Below are positions 26,502-33,945 of a stretch of DNA of 49,063 nucleotides, in pieces; positions within the stretch are counted from its first letter, which is position 1; every line of letters begins with the position of its first letter. This stretch comes from an uncultured Corynebacterium sp. Its GTDB lineage: Bacteria; Actinomycetota; Actinomycetes; Mycobacteriales; Mycobacteriaceae. The position numbers and the translations under genes are program-made. A model generated the notes under the pieces. It was not told where the DNA came from. It was given only the letters and a program-made list of their open reading frames with translations, and searched no databases. The stretch is taken from positions 1-49,063 of the forward strand of contig NZ_CAMIAN010000016.1 of NCBI RefSeq assembly GCF_946221155.1, given 5' to 3'.

Positions 26502-27482
26502 ATGGCTAGTCTTCGCGAACTGAGGACACGCATCAAGTCCGTGAACTCGACTAAGAAGATCACGAAGGCCCAGGAGCTCATCGCCACCTCGAGGATCACG
26601 AAGGCTCAGGCACGTGTGGACGATGCGGAGCCATACGCGGAAGAAATCACCCGCGTAGTTCAGCGCCTCGCTTCCGCCAGCACCCTGGATCACAAGATCC
26701 TGCAGGAGCCGTCGGATGCTTCCCGCGCTGCAATCCTCGTGGTTTCAAGTGACCGTGGCATGTGCGGTGGCTACAACAACAACGTCTTCAAGAAGACTGC
26801 AGAGCTGCGCAAGCGCCTGGAGAACGAAGGCAAGGACGTTGTTCTGTACGTCTCTGGTAACAAGGGCATCTCCTACTACAACTTCCGTGGCGAGGACATC
26901 GCAGGCTCCTGGTCGGGTTACTCTCAGGACCCCGACTACGCAGCTACCCACGATGTGCGCCGCCACCTGATTGACGGCTTCGTCGCCGGTTCCGAAGGAA
27001 CTGCCAAGTGGCGCGAGGGCCTCAACGCGGAAGAGGGGCAGGCTGTACAGGGATTCGACGAGGTACACATCGTGTACACCCGCTTCGAGTCCATGCTGAG
27101 CCAGAAGCCAGAGGCACACCGACTGTTGCCGATCGAGGCTGTGGTTGAGGAAGAGAAGTTCGAGCTCGGTGAGGATCTGGTCTCCGACAAGGCAGATCAC
27201 GTCGCAGCTGACTACGACTTCGAGCCCGACCCAGACACCCTGTTGAAGGCTTTGCTGCCGCAGTATGTCTCCCGAGGCATCTTCGCAGCAATGCTGGAGT
27301 CTGCGGCGTCGGAATCCGCAGCGCGTCGTACCGCGATGAGCGCCGCAACCGACAATGCGACCGACCTGGTCAAGCAGCTTTCTCGAGTTGCCAACCAGGC
27401 TCGTCAGGCCCAGATTACCCAGGAAATTACAGAGATCGTCGGTGGCGCATCCGCGCTCGCCGATAGCGGAGAAAGTGATTAA
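26502..27482 (+). CDS. atpG: ATP synthase subunit gamma (F1 rotor)
   Basis: Central shaft of the motor. It has 326 residues. The N-terminal helix (MASLRELRTRIKSVNSTKKI) and C-terminal helix (RRTAMSAATDNATDLV) that form the coiled coil are clear. An insertion in the middle region (about 110-200) makes it longer than the E. coli subunit (287), as in other Actinobacteria. An ideal AGGGAGG precedes the ATG, and its stop lies 2 bases before atpD. Confidence 0.96.
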   Translation: MASLRELRTRIKSVNSTKKITKAQELIATSRITKAQARVDDAEPYAEEITRVVQRLASASTLDHKILQEPSDASRAAILVVSSDRGMCGGYNNNVFKKTAELRKRLENEGKDVVLYVSGNKGISYYNFRGEDIAGSWSGYSQDPDYAATHDVRRHLIDGFVAGSEGTAKWREGLNAEEGQAVQGFDEVHIVYTRFESMLSQKPEAHRLLPIEAVVEEEKFELGEDLVSDKADHVAADYDFEPDPDTLLKALLPQYVSRGIFAAMLESAASESAARRTAMSAATDNATDLVKQLSRVANQARQAQITQEITEIVGGASALADSGESD

Positions 27483-27484
27483 GT

Positions 27485-28930
27485 ATGACTACAGCAAACC
27501 AGGTTCAGCCTTCTGCTGAATCGGCTGTTGCGGGCCGCGTCGTGCGAGTTATCGGCCCGGTCGTCGACGTGGAATTCCCGCGCGGCCAGCAGCCAGCACT
27601 GTTCAACGCCCTGACCGTCGAGGTCGACCTCGAGGCAGTGGCAAAGACCATCACCCTGGAGGTTGCACAGCACCTCGGGGACAACCTCGTGCGCGCCGTA
27701 TCCATGGCACCGACTGACGGTTTGATCCGTGGCGCTGAGGTTACCGACACCGGCAAGCCGATCTCCGTTCCGGTCGGCGACGTTGTTAAGGGCCACGTCT
27801 TCAACGCTCTGGGCGACTGCCTGGACGAGCCGGGCCTGGGCCGCGACGGCGAGCAGTGGGGCATCCACCGTGAGCCGCCGGCATTCGACCAGCTCGAGGG
27901 TAAGACCGAGATCCTGGAGACCGGTATTAAGGTCATCGACCTGCTGACCCCGTACGTGAAGGGCGGCAAGATCGGCCTGTTCGGTGGTGCAGGTGTGGGT
28001 AAGACGGTGCTCATCCAGGAGATGATTACCCGTATTGCTCGCGAGTTTTCCGGTACCTCCGTGTTCGCCGGTGTTGGTGAGCGTACCCGTGAGGGCACCG
28101 ACCTCTTCCTGGAAATGGAAGAGATGGGCGTGCTGCAGGATACCGCGCTCGTGTTCGGTCAGATGGACGAGCCGCCGGGAGTCCGTATGCGCGTGGCTCT
28201 GTCCGGTCTGACCATGGCGGAGTACTTCCGCGATGTTCAGAACCAGGACGTGCTGCTGTTCATCGACAACATCTTCCGTTTCACCCAGGCCGGTTCCGAG
28301 GTTTCGACCCTGCTGGGTCGTATGCCTTCTGCCGTGGGCTACCAGCCCACCCTGGCTGACGAGATGGGCGTTCTGCAGGAGCGTATTACCTCGACTAAGG
28401 GTCGTTCCATTACCTCCCTGCAGGCCGTTTACGTGCCGGCCGATGACTACACCGACCCGGCACCGGCTACGACCTTCGCCCACCTGGATGCAACGACCGA
28501 GCTGGATCGTTCCATCGCCTCGAAGGGTATCTACCCCGCAGTGAACCCGCTGACCTCTACCTCTCGTATCCTCGAGCCGGGTATCGTCGGCGAGCGTCAC
28601 TACGAGGTTGCCCAGCGCGTGATCCACATTCTGCAGAAGAACAAGGAGCTGCAGGACATCATCGCCATCCTGGGTATGGACGAGCTCTCGGAAGAGGACA
28701 AGATCACCGTGCAGCGCGCACGTCGCCTGGAGCGCTTCCTGGGCCAGAACTTCTTCGTTGCGGAGAAGTTCACCGGCCTGCCGGGCTCCTACGTGCCGCT
28801 GAAGGACACGATCGACGCCTTCGAGCGCATTTGCGACGGCGAGTTCGACGCTTACCCGGAGCAGGCCTTCAACGGTCTGGGTGGCCTGGACGATGTCGAG
28901 GCTGCTTACAAGAAGATGACCGAAAAGTAA
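27485..28930 (+). CDS. atpD: ATP synthase subunit beta (F1, catalytic)
   Basis: Catalytic subunit. It has 481 residues. The P-loop is GGAGVGKTV, the catalytic-glutamate region GERTREGTDL, Walker B LLFIDNIFRF, and the DELSEED loop reads DELSEED exactly (GMDELSEEDK). It starts 2 bases after atpG, so translation is coupled. A long open frame on the opposite strand is only a codon-bias shadow. Confidence 0.98.
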   Translation: MTTANQVQPSAESAVAGRVVRVIGPVVDVEFPRGQQPALFNALTVEVDLEAVAKTITLEVAQHLGDNLVRAVSMAPTDGLIRGAEVTDTGKPISVPVGDVVKGHVFNALGDCLDEPGLGRDGEQWGIHREPPAFDQLEGKTEILETGIKVIDLLTPYVKGGKIGLFGGAGVGKTVLIQEMITRIAREFSGTSVFAGVGERTREGTDLFLEMEEMGVLQDTALVFGQMDEPPGVRMRVALSGLTMAEYFRDVQNQDVLLFIDNIFRFTQAGSEVSTLLGRMPSAVGYQPTLADEMGVLQERITSTKGRSITSLQAVYVPADDYTDPAPATTFAHLDATTELDRSIASKGIYPAVNPLTSTSRILEPGIVGERHYEVAQRVIHILQKNKELQDIIAILGMDELSEEDKITVQRARRLERFLGQNFFVAEKFTGLPGSYVPLKDTIDAFERICDGEFDAYPEQAFNGLGGLDDVEAAYKKMTEK

Positions 28931-28942
28931 GGGGTTAAGCAC

Positions 28943-29314
28943 ATGGCTGAGATTGCCGCACAACTGGTCTCCGTGGAACGTCCGCTGTGGGTTGGTACCG
29001 CAACGTCCGTTACCGCGCAGACCACTGAGGGCGAGATCGGCGTGCTCCCTGGTCACGAGCCTCTGCTCGGCCAGCTGGTCGAGAACGGCGTCGTTACCAT
29101 TCGGACGAACACCGGTGAGAAGCTGGTGGCCGCGGTGCAGGGCGGGTTCCTGTCCGTGTCCTCCAAGAAGATCACCATTCTGGCAGACTCTGCATCGTGG
29201 GCCAGCGAGGTCAACGTTGCGGATGCCGAGTCTCGCAAGCAGTCTGCAGAGACTGAGCATGACAAGGCTGTCGCAGAGTCCGAGTTGCGCGCTGTGAAGC
29301 GTATGGAAGCTTAG
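28943..29314 (+). CDS. atpC: ATP synthase subunit epsilon
   Basis: F1 subunit that couples rotation and can inhibit hydrolysis. It has 123 residues. The N-terminal beta-barrel (LWVGTATSVTAQTTEGEIGV, LPGHEPLLGQL) is followed by a short C-terminal helical part, shorter than in E. coli, as usual in Actinobacteria. It is the last gene of the operon, closed by a terminator 28 bp downstream. Confidence 0.95.
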   Translation: MAEIAAQLVSVERPLWVGTATSVTAQTTEGEIGVLPGHEPLLGQLVENGVVTIRTNTGEKLVAAVQGGFLSVSSKKITILADSASWASEVNVADAESRKQSAETEHDKAVAESELRAVKRMEA

Positions 29315-29342
29315 GAGCTATCTAGCTTTAAACTTCCCGACG

Positions 29343-29380
29343 AACGGGTTCCACTGTTTTCACGGTGGGGCCCGTTTTGC
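29343..29380 (+). terminator. Terminator of the atp operon
   Basis: AACGGG...CCAC pairs with GTGG...CCCGTT around a T-rich loop, followed by TTGCTTTT. It lies 28 bp after the atpC stop. Confidence 0.8.
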
Positions 29381-29417
29381 TTTTCCGAAACCCGCTTCAT
29401 GCCTGTAAGTTAGGCAT

Positions 29418-29837
29418 ATGGCGTGGTTGTTGTATTTTCTTGCGGCGGTGGCGCTGTTGGTCGTCATCGCCGTTGTGTGGCGTTTCTTCGCGCTGCGTTC
29501 CCAGGGGTATCCCGTGGTCGTCCGTCGCCTGCCGAATTCTGATGGCAGGCAGTGGCGCCACGGGATTTTGAAGTATTCGGGCCAATCCGCCAAGTTTTAC
29601 AAGCTGCGTAGCCTCCGTCCAGCCTCGGATGTGGTGCTTACGCGCCTGGGCACCGCAATAGTTTCTCGCCGAGAGATCACCCCGAGGGAGTCCGCTTTCT
29701 TGGAGGACAACCTCCATGTCGTCGAGGTGGCTCATCGGAAGACGCATTGGGAAATCGCCCTGGATAGTGCAGGGGATACCGCGCTGGTGTCTTGGCTGGA
29801 GTCCGCACCCTCGGAGCGCCGCATACCCCGTCATTGA
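29418..29837 (+). CDS. DUF2550-type single-pass membrane protein
   Basis: A 139-residue protein with one N-terminal membrane helix (about 2-24) and a cytoplasmic domain containing VVRRLPNSDGRQWRHGIL and FYKLRSLRPASDVVLTR. This pattern and its place between atpC and nucS match the DUF2550 proteins found at this site in mycobacteria and corynebacteria. Function unknown. The domain looks PH-like in length and strand pattern, which is only an impression. Confidence 0.78.
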   Translation: MAWLLYFLAAVALLVVIAVVWRFFALRSQGYPVVVRRLPNSDGRQWRHGILKYSGQSAKFYKLRSLRPASDVVLTRLGTAIVSRREITPRESAFLEDNLHVVEVAHRKTHWEIALDSAGDTALVSWLESAPSERRIPRH

Positions 29838-29873
29838 GTCGTCGCCAGTTTCAGTAGCGTAGGCTGAACAACC

Positions 29874-30599
29874 ATGCGCTTAGTCATTGCCCGCTGCTGT
29901 GTTGATTATGTCGGACGCCTGGAGGCCCACCTGCCGCCCGCCGACCGTTTGATCCTGGTGAAGGCCGATGGTTCGGTCTCCATCCACGCCGACGATCGCG
30001 CGTATAAGCCGCTCAATTGGATGATGCCGCCGTGTTCCCTCGAGGCCGTCGAGGCTAGTTCTTTTGATGGTGATGACGCCCCTACGGAGTATTCGGAGCT
30101 AGGAAATGAGGGGGTCGAGCAGTTGTGGATCGTCACGAATCCAAAGGGGGAGCAGCTGCGGATCCAGATTTTCGAGATCTACTCCGATACGGAGCACGAC
30201 CTGGGGGCGGACCCGGGTCTGGTGAAAGATGGCGTGGAGGCACACCTGCAGGAGCTGCTGGCTGAGCAGATTGAGATCTTGGGCGAGGGCTACTCTTTGA
30301 TTCGGCGCGAGTATCCGACGGCTATTGGCCCGGTGGACATTCTGTCCAAGGACTCCACGGGTGCGACTGTGGCCGTGGAGATCAAGCGCCGTGGTGGCAT
30401 CGACGGTGTGGAGCAGCTTACCCGCTATGTGGAGCTGCTGAACCGGGACGAGCTGCTGGCTCCCGTATCTGGTGTGTTTGCCGCCCAGGAGATCAAGCCG
30501 CAGGCGCGCACACTGGCGGAGGATCGGGGTTTCCGTTGCGTTACCCTGGATTACGAAGCAATGCGAGGAACCGACTCCTCGGAGCTGCGCCTTTTCTAG
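29874..30599 (+). CDS. nucS: Mismatch-specific endonuclease NucS/EndoMS
   Basis: Cuts both strands at mismatches and replaces MutS/MutL repair in Actinobacteria and some archaea. It has 241 residues. The N-terminal DNA-binding domain (about 1-115) is followed by a RecB-like nuclease domain with Asp155 (GPVDILSKD), Glu169 and Lys171 (AVEIKRRGG). The C-terminal SSELRLF fits the short peptide that docks on the beta clamp. The stop codon lies inside the first unit of the decamer repeat array that follows. An element copy lies at 30061-30083 within the gene. Confidence 0.95.
   Translation: MRLVIARCCVDYVGRLEAHLPPADRLILVKADGSVSIHADDRAYKPLNWMMPPCSLEAVEASSFDGDDAPTEYSELGNEGVEQLWIVTNPKGEQLRIQIFEIYSDTEHDLGADPGLVKDGVEAHLQELLAEQIEILGEGYSLIRREYPTAIGPVDILSKDSTGATVAVEIKRRGGIDGVEQLTRYVELLNRDELLAPVSGVFAAQEIKPQARTLAEDRGFRCVTLDYEAMRGTDSSELRLF
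30061..30083 (+). repeat. Dispersed T-tract/TGACGCC element, copy 6 (in nucS)
   Basis: CTTTTGATGGTGATGACGCC followed by CCT, coding FDGDDAP in nucS. The exact 9-mer GATGACGCC is present. Confidence 0.45.
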
Positions 30600-30660
30600 A
30601 GGATTCTAGAAGGTTCTAGAAGTTTCTAGAGGAACGTAGGGGACTCTAGGGAATTCTAGA
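30591..30660. repeat. Seven tandem decamers (consensus RRNTTCTAGA) in perfect 10-bp phase
   Basis: Seven consecutive 10-base units fit without any gap: five end in TTCTAGA, one in CTCTAGG and one is diverged (GGAACGTAGG). The palindrome TCTAGA therefore recurs once per helical turn. The array begins in the last codons of nucS, containing its TAG, and ends 100 bp before the next gene. CTAG is usually a rare tetranucleotide in bacterial DNA, and six copies in 70 bp stand out. Confidence 0.85.
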
Positions 30661-30710
30661 GTCTTAGGCTCCCTGAGTCGGCTATAGCCCCTCTACAGGC
30701 GACTAATTCT

Positions 30711-30733
30711 TCCCGCGCGGCCAGAGTGCGGGA
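30711..30733 (+). other. Hairpin before the thioredoxin-fold gene
   Basis: TCCCGC pairs with GCGGGA around an 11-nt loop, 28 bp before the start codon. A 10-bp palindrome GGCTATAGCC lies just upstream at 30680-30689. No promoter is obvious in the 161-bp gap. Confidence 0.35.
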
Positions 30734-30760
30734 GCACAAGTAAGAAAGGACACTTTCAAG

Positions 30761-31792
30761 GTGACGAATCCTTCTAATACCCCTCCGTCCCGCTTTGTGG
30801 CCGGTGCAGTAGATCTGGGTGCGGTGAAGCAGCAGGCCGAGCAGCGGGCGCAGGCGCAGGCCCGCGCCGCCCAGGCTGGCGCAACCGCAGGTACGCAGTC
30901 CGGGCAGCCGGGTGCAGCCGCTGGCGCTGCCGCTGCGGGCACTGGTGCGCATGCAACTTTCGTAAGTACCATTACCCCGGAGAATTTCGAGCTGGATCTC
31001 GTGGTTCGCTCCACTCAGGTGCCAGTGGTTACGCTTCTGGGTTCCGCCCGTTCTGAAGCCTCGGAGCAGATGCGCCAGGACTTCACCAAGCTGGCTGAGT
31101 CCCAGCAGGCACCGACGAAGTGGCTCTTCCGTTACGTGGATGTGGACGCCACTCCGGAGGTCGCACAGGCCTTCGGCGTGCAGGCGATTCCCACCGTCAT
31201 CGCACTGGCTGCCGGACGTCCGCTGACCAACTTCGAGGGCGGTCAGCCCGCCGCACAGCTGCACGGATGGGTAGATGCTGTGGTGCAGGCCGTAGACGGC
31301 AAGCTGCGCGGCCTGGCTCCAGAAGAGGACCCTGCTAATGCGGCTGGAGCCGGTGGCGGCGAGGGCGCTGCTGCGGGCGGTGCTGATGCAAACCAGGATG
31401 CGGGCGACCCGCGCCTGACTGCCGCCGCCGAGAAGCTGGAGGCGGAGGATTACTCAGGCGCCATTGCGGAATACGACGCCATCCTTGCCAGCCCCGCCCA
31501 GGCCGATGATGAGGTCGTCGGGGAGGCCCGCGCGGCGCGTGCCAACGCGCTGCTGATGCAGCGATTGTCTTCGGGTGGGGACGAGTTCGCGGAATCCGAT
31601 CGCCTACTGCTGGCGGGCGACAAGCCTCAAGCATTCGACCTACTGATCGAGGAGCTGCGCCCGTCCGCCGAGGGCAGCGCGGATCATAAGAAGCAGGCGA
31701 AGGCCCGCCTGCTGGAGCTGTTCAGCCTGTTCGACCCGGCGGACCCGGAGGTCATCGCGGGCCGCACCCGCATGGCCTCGGCGCTGTTCTAG
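30761..31792 (+). CDS. Thioredoxin-fold/TPR co-chaperone-like protein without redox cysteines
   Basis: A 343-residue protein. An Ala/Gln-rich low-complexity N-terminus (about 15-65) is followed by a thioredoxin fold (about 70-190). The active-site position, after VPVVTLLGSA, reads GSARSEAS with no CxxC; the cis-proline loop GVQAIPTVIALAAG is intact. An acidic Gly/Ala linker leads to a C-terminal TPR-like helical region (about 220-343). This is the layout of CnoX/YbbN, a chaperone-linked holdase; many members lack the CxxC. The start is GTG 30761 with GAAAGGA about 15 bases upstream. It converges on glgB with 6 bp between stops. Confidence 0.82.
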   Translation: MTNPSNTPPSRFVAGAVDLGAVKQQAEQRAQAQARAAQAGATAGTQSGQPGAAAGAAAAGTGAHATFVSTITPENFELDLVVRSTQVPVVTLLGSARSEASEQMRQDFTKLAESQQAPTKWLFRYVDVDATPEVAQAFGVQAIPTVIALAAGRPLTNFEGGQPAAQLHGWVDAVVQAVDGKLRGLAPEEDPANAAGAGGGEGAAAGGADANQDAGDPRLTAAAEKLEAEDYSGAIAEYDAILASPAQADDEVVGEARAARANALLMQRLSSGGDEFAESDRLLLAGDKPQAFDLLIEELRPSAEGSADHKKQAKARLLELFSLFDPADPEVIAGRTRMASALF

Positions 31793-31798
31793 CCAGGG

Positions 31799-33934
31799 TT
31801 AGCCTTCCAGCACGAACCACCGCGCGGTGTGTGCCGGGATGTGTAGCACGGCGGATGCTTCCATGCCGTGAGAGCCGGTGGGCTCCGTGTGCAGGTCGCC
31901 GTTCACGCGCCCGGCACCCTCGTACTGCACGTCGTCGGTGTTCAACACCTCGCGCCACGTACCGGCCTGCGGCAGGCCGATGCGGTAGTTCTCCTGGGTG
32001 GTACCCGAGAAGTTAATGACACACGCCAGTTCGCGTCCACGGTGGCGTCGAATAAAGGAAAGAACGTTATTCGTCGAGTCGTCGCTGGCGATCCATTGGA
32101 AGCCCTCCGGCGCGTGATCCTGGCCCAAGGCAAGCTCGGAGTGATAGAGCTTGTTCAGCTGGCTGGTCAGGGCGCTAATGCCGCGGTGGAACTCGCCCTC
32201 CCAGCCTTCGAGGTCGTGCCAATCCAAGCCGCGGGACTCATTCCACTCCTCGGTCTGGCCCCATTCCTGCCCCTGAAAGAGCAGCTTCTTGCCCGGGTGC
32301 GCCCACATGAACGCCAGGTAGCTGCGGACCATCGCTGCCTTGTCCCAGGCGGAACCGGCAGGCATGCGCGACCACAGGGTTCCCTTGCCGTGCACGACCT
32401 CATCGTGGCTGATTGGCAGCACGTACTTCTCGGAGTAGGCGTAGACCATTGAGAACGTGATCTCGTTGTGGTGATAGCTGCGGTAGGCCGGATCGCGCTG
32501 GATGTACTCTAGGCTGTCGTGCATCCAGCCCATGTTCCATTTCAGGCTGAATCCCAGGCCGCCCTCGCTGGTGGGGGCGGTCACTCCCGGCCAAGAGGTC
32601 GACTCCTCGGCAATGGTCAGCGAGCCCGGGCACTCGCGGTGCACGGTGGCGTTCATTTCCTTCAGGAATTCCACTGCATCCAGGTTCTCGCGCCCGCCGT
32701 ACTGGTTCGGCAGCCAATCATCACGGGAGTAATCCAGGTACAGCATCGAGGCCACAGCATCTACACGCAGACCGTCAATGTGGAACTCCTTGCACCAGTA
32801 CAAAGCGTTGGCCACCAGGAAGTTGCGTACCTCGTTGCGGCCGAAGTCGAACACATAGGTGCCCCAGTCCGGCTGCTCGCCGCGGCGCGGATCCGGGTGC
32901 TCGTAGCAGGCCTCGCCGTCGAAGCGCCCCAGAGCCCAGCCGTCCTTGGGGAAGTGGCCGGGAACCCAATCCATGATCACGCCGATGCCGGCGCGGTGCA
33001 GTGAATCGATCAGGTAGCGCAGGTCATCCGGGCCGCCGTAGCGGTTATTCGGCGCGTAGTAGCCGGTCACCTGGTAACCCCAGGAAGGCTCGAAGGGGTG
33101 CTCGGATACACCCATGAGTTCTACGTGGGTGTAGCCCAGCTTCTGTACGTACTCCACCAGCTCCGCGGCCAGCTCCCGGTAGTTGCGGCCCTTGCGCCAG
33201 CTGCCCAAGTGCATTTCGTAGATGCTCATTGTCTCGTCCACGCCTACGGCGGCGCGGTGGGCCAGCCACTCGTCGTCGCCCCAGGCGTAGTCGCTGTCCG
33301 CCACGACGATGGAAGCGGTCGCGGGGGCAGGCTCGGCCAGGCGCGCCATCGGGTCGGCCTTGTCCAGGCGCACGCCGTCGCCGGTAGTGATGGAGAACTT
33401 GTAGTGGGCCCCGGCGCCCACGCTGGGGATCCACAGCTCCCAGATGCCGCTGCTACCCAGCGCTCGCATGGGGTGCTGGTTAGCGTTCCAGCCGTTGAAG
33501 TCGCTGATTACGGAAACGCCCGCGGCATGCGGCGCCCACACGGAAAAAGCCACTCCACCATCCAGCACGTGCGCGCCGAGAACCTTCCACAGCTCCTCGT
33601 GCCGACCCTCGCCGATGAGGTAGCGGTCCAGGTCGCCGACGGTAGGTAGGCGCCGATAGGGGTCTTCCAAGGTGGCACTGGTGCCGCCGGCCCAGGTGAC
33701 TTCGAATACGTAGGTGTCTACGAAATAATCCACGGTCGCGGTGAATAGCGCCGGGTATTCCTCTGCCGGCTCCATCTGCACCAGCTCGCCGCCATTGATG
33801 CGGACGGCGACGGATTCCGCCCCGCACTGGACCGTGCGAATGGTGGTGGTTCCGTCGCCGTTTTCGTGTGCCCCAAGCACGTCGTGTGGGGCGTGGTGCC
33901 TACGTTCTGCGAGCCGGTGGTAATCGTGGTTCAT
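31799..33934 (-). CDS. glgB: 1,4-alpha-glucan branching enzyme
   Basis: GH13 enzyme that adds alpha-1,6 branches to glycogen or capsular glucan. It has 711 residues. Two N-terminal carbohydrate-binding (CBM48-type) beta domains (about 1-225) precede the (beta/alpha)8 barrel. Catalytic residues are Asp392 in GLRVDAVASML, Glu443 in TIAEESTSW and the Asp of ISHDEVVHG. It lies 11 bp downstream of glgE on the same strand, so both form an operon of the GlgE pathway, in which maltose-1-phosphate is polymerised by GlgE and branched by GlgB. Confidence 0.96.
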   Translation of the reverse strand: MNHDYHRLAERRHHAPHDVLGAHENGDGTTTIRTVQCGAESVAVRINGGELVQMEPAEEYPALFTATVDYFVDTYVFEVTWAGGTSATLEDPYRRLPTVGDLDRYLIGEGRHEELWKVLGAHVLDGGVAFSVWAPHAAGVSVISDFNGWNANQHPMRALGSSGIWELWIPSVGAGAHYKFSITTGDGVRLDKADPMARLAEPAPATASIVVADSDYAWGDDEWLAHRAAVGVDETMSIYEMHLGSWRKGRNYRELAAELVEYVQKLGYTHVELMGVSEHPFEPSWGYQVTGYYAPNNRYGGPDDLRYLIDSLHRAGIGVIMDWVPGHFPKDGWALGRFDGEACYEHPDPRRGEQPDWGTYVFDFGRNEVRNFLVANALYWCKEFHIDGLRVDAVASMLYLDYSRDDWLPNQYGGRENLDAVEFLKEMNATVHRECPGSLTIAEESTSWPGVTAPTSEGGLGFSLKWNMGWMHDSLEYIQRDPAYRSYHHNEITFSMVYAYSEKYVLPISHDEVVHGKGTLWSRMPAGSAWDKAAMVRSYLAFMWAHPGKKLLFQGQEWGQTEEWNESRGLDWHDLEGWEGEFHRGISALTSQLNKLYHSELALGQDHAPEGFQWIASDDSTNNVLSFIRRHRGRELACVINFSGTTQENYRIGLPQAGTWREVLNTDDVQYEGAGRVNGDLHTEPTGSHGMEASAVLHIPAHTARWFVLEG

Positions 33935-33945
33935 ACCCGCCGATT

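Noticed and set aside
25539..26693. 384-codon frame opposite atpA and atpG
   Set aside because: Antisense shadow spanning two genes; no domain.
27479..29260. 593-codon open frame on the minus strand opposite atpD
   Set aside because: It mirrors atpD codon by codon; long antisense frames are expected in G+C-rich, highly biased genes. It has no recognisable domain.
30591..30660. TTCTAGAA units as eukaryotic-type heat-shock elements
   Set aside because: The resemblance to inverted GAA/TTC units is coincidental; bacteria have no such factor.
30591..30660. CRISPR array
   Set aside because: Units are 10 bp with no spacers and no cas genes are nearby.
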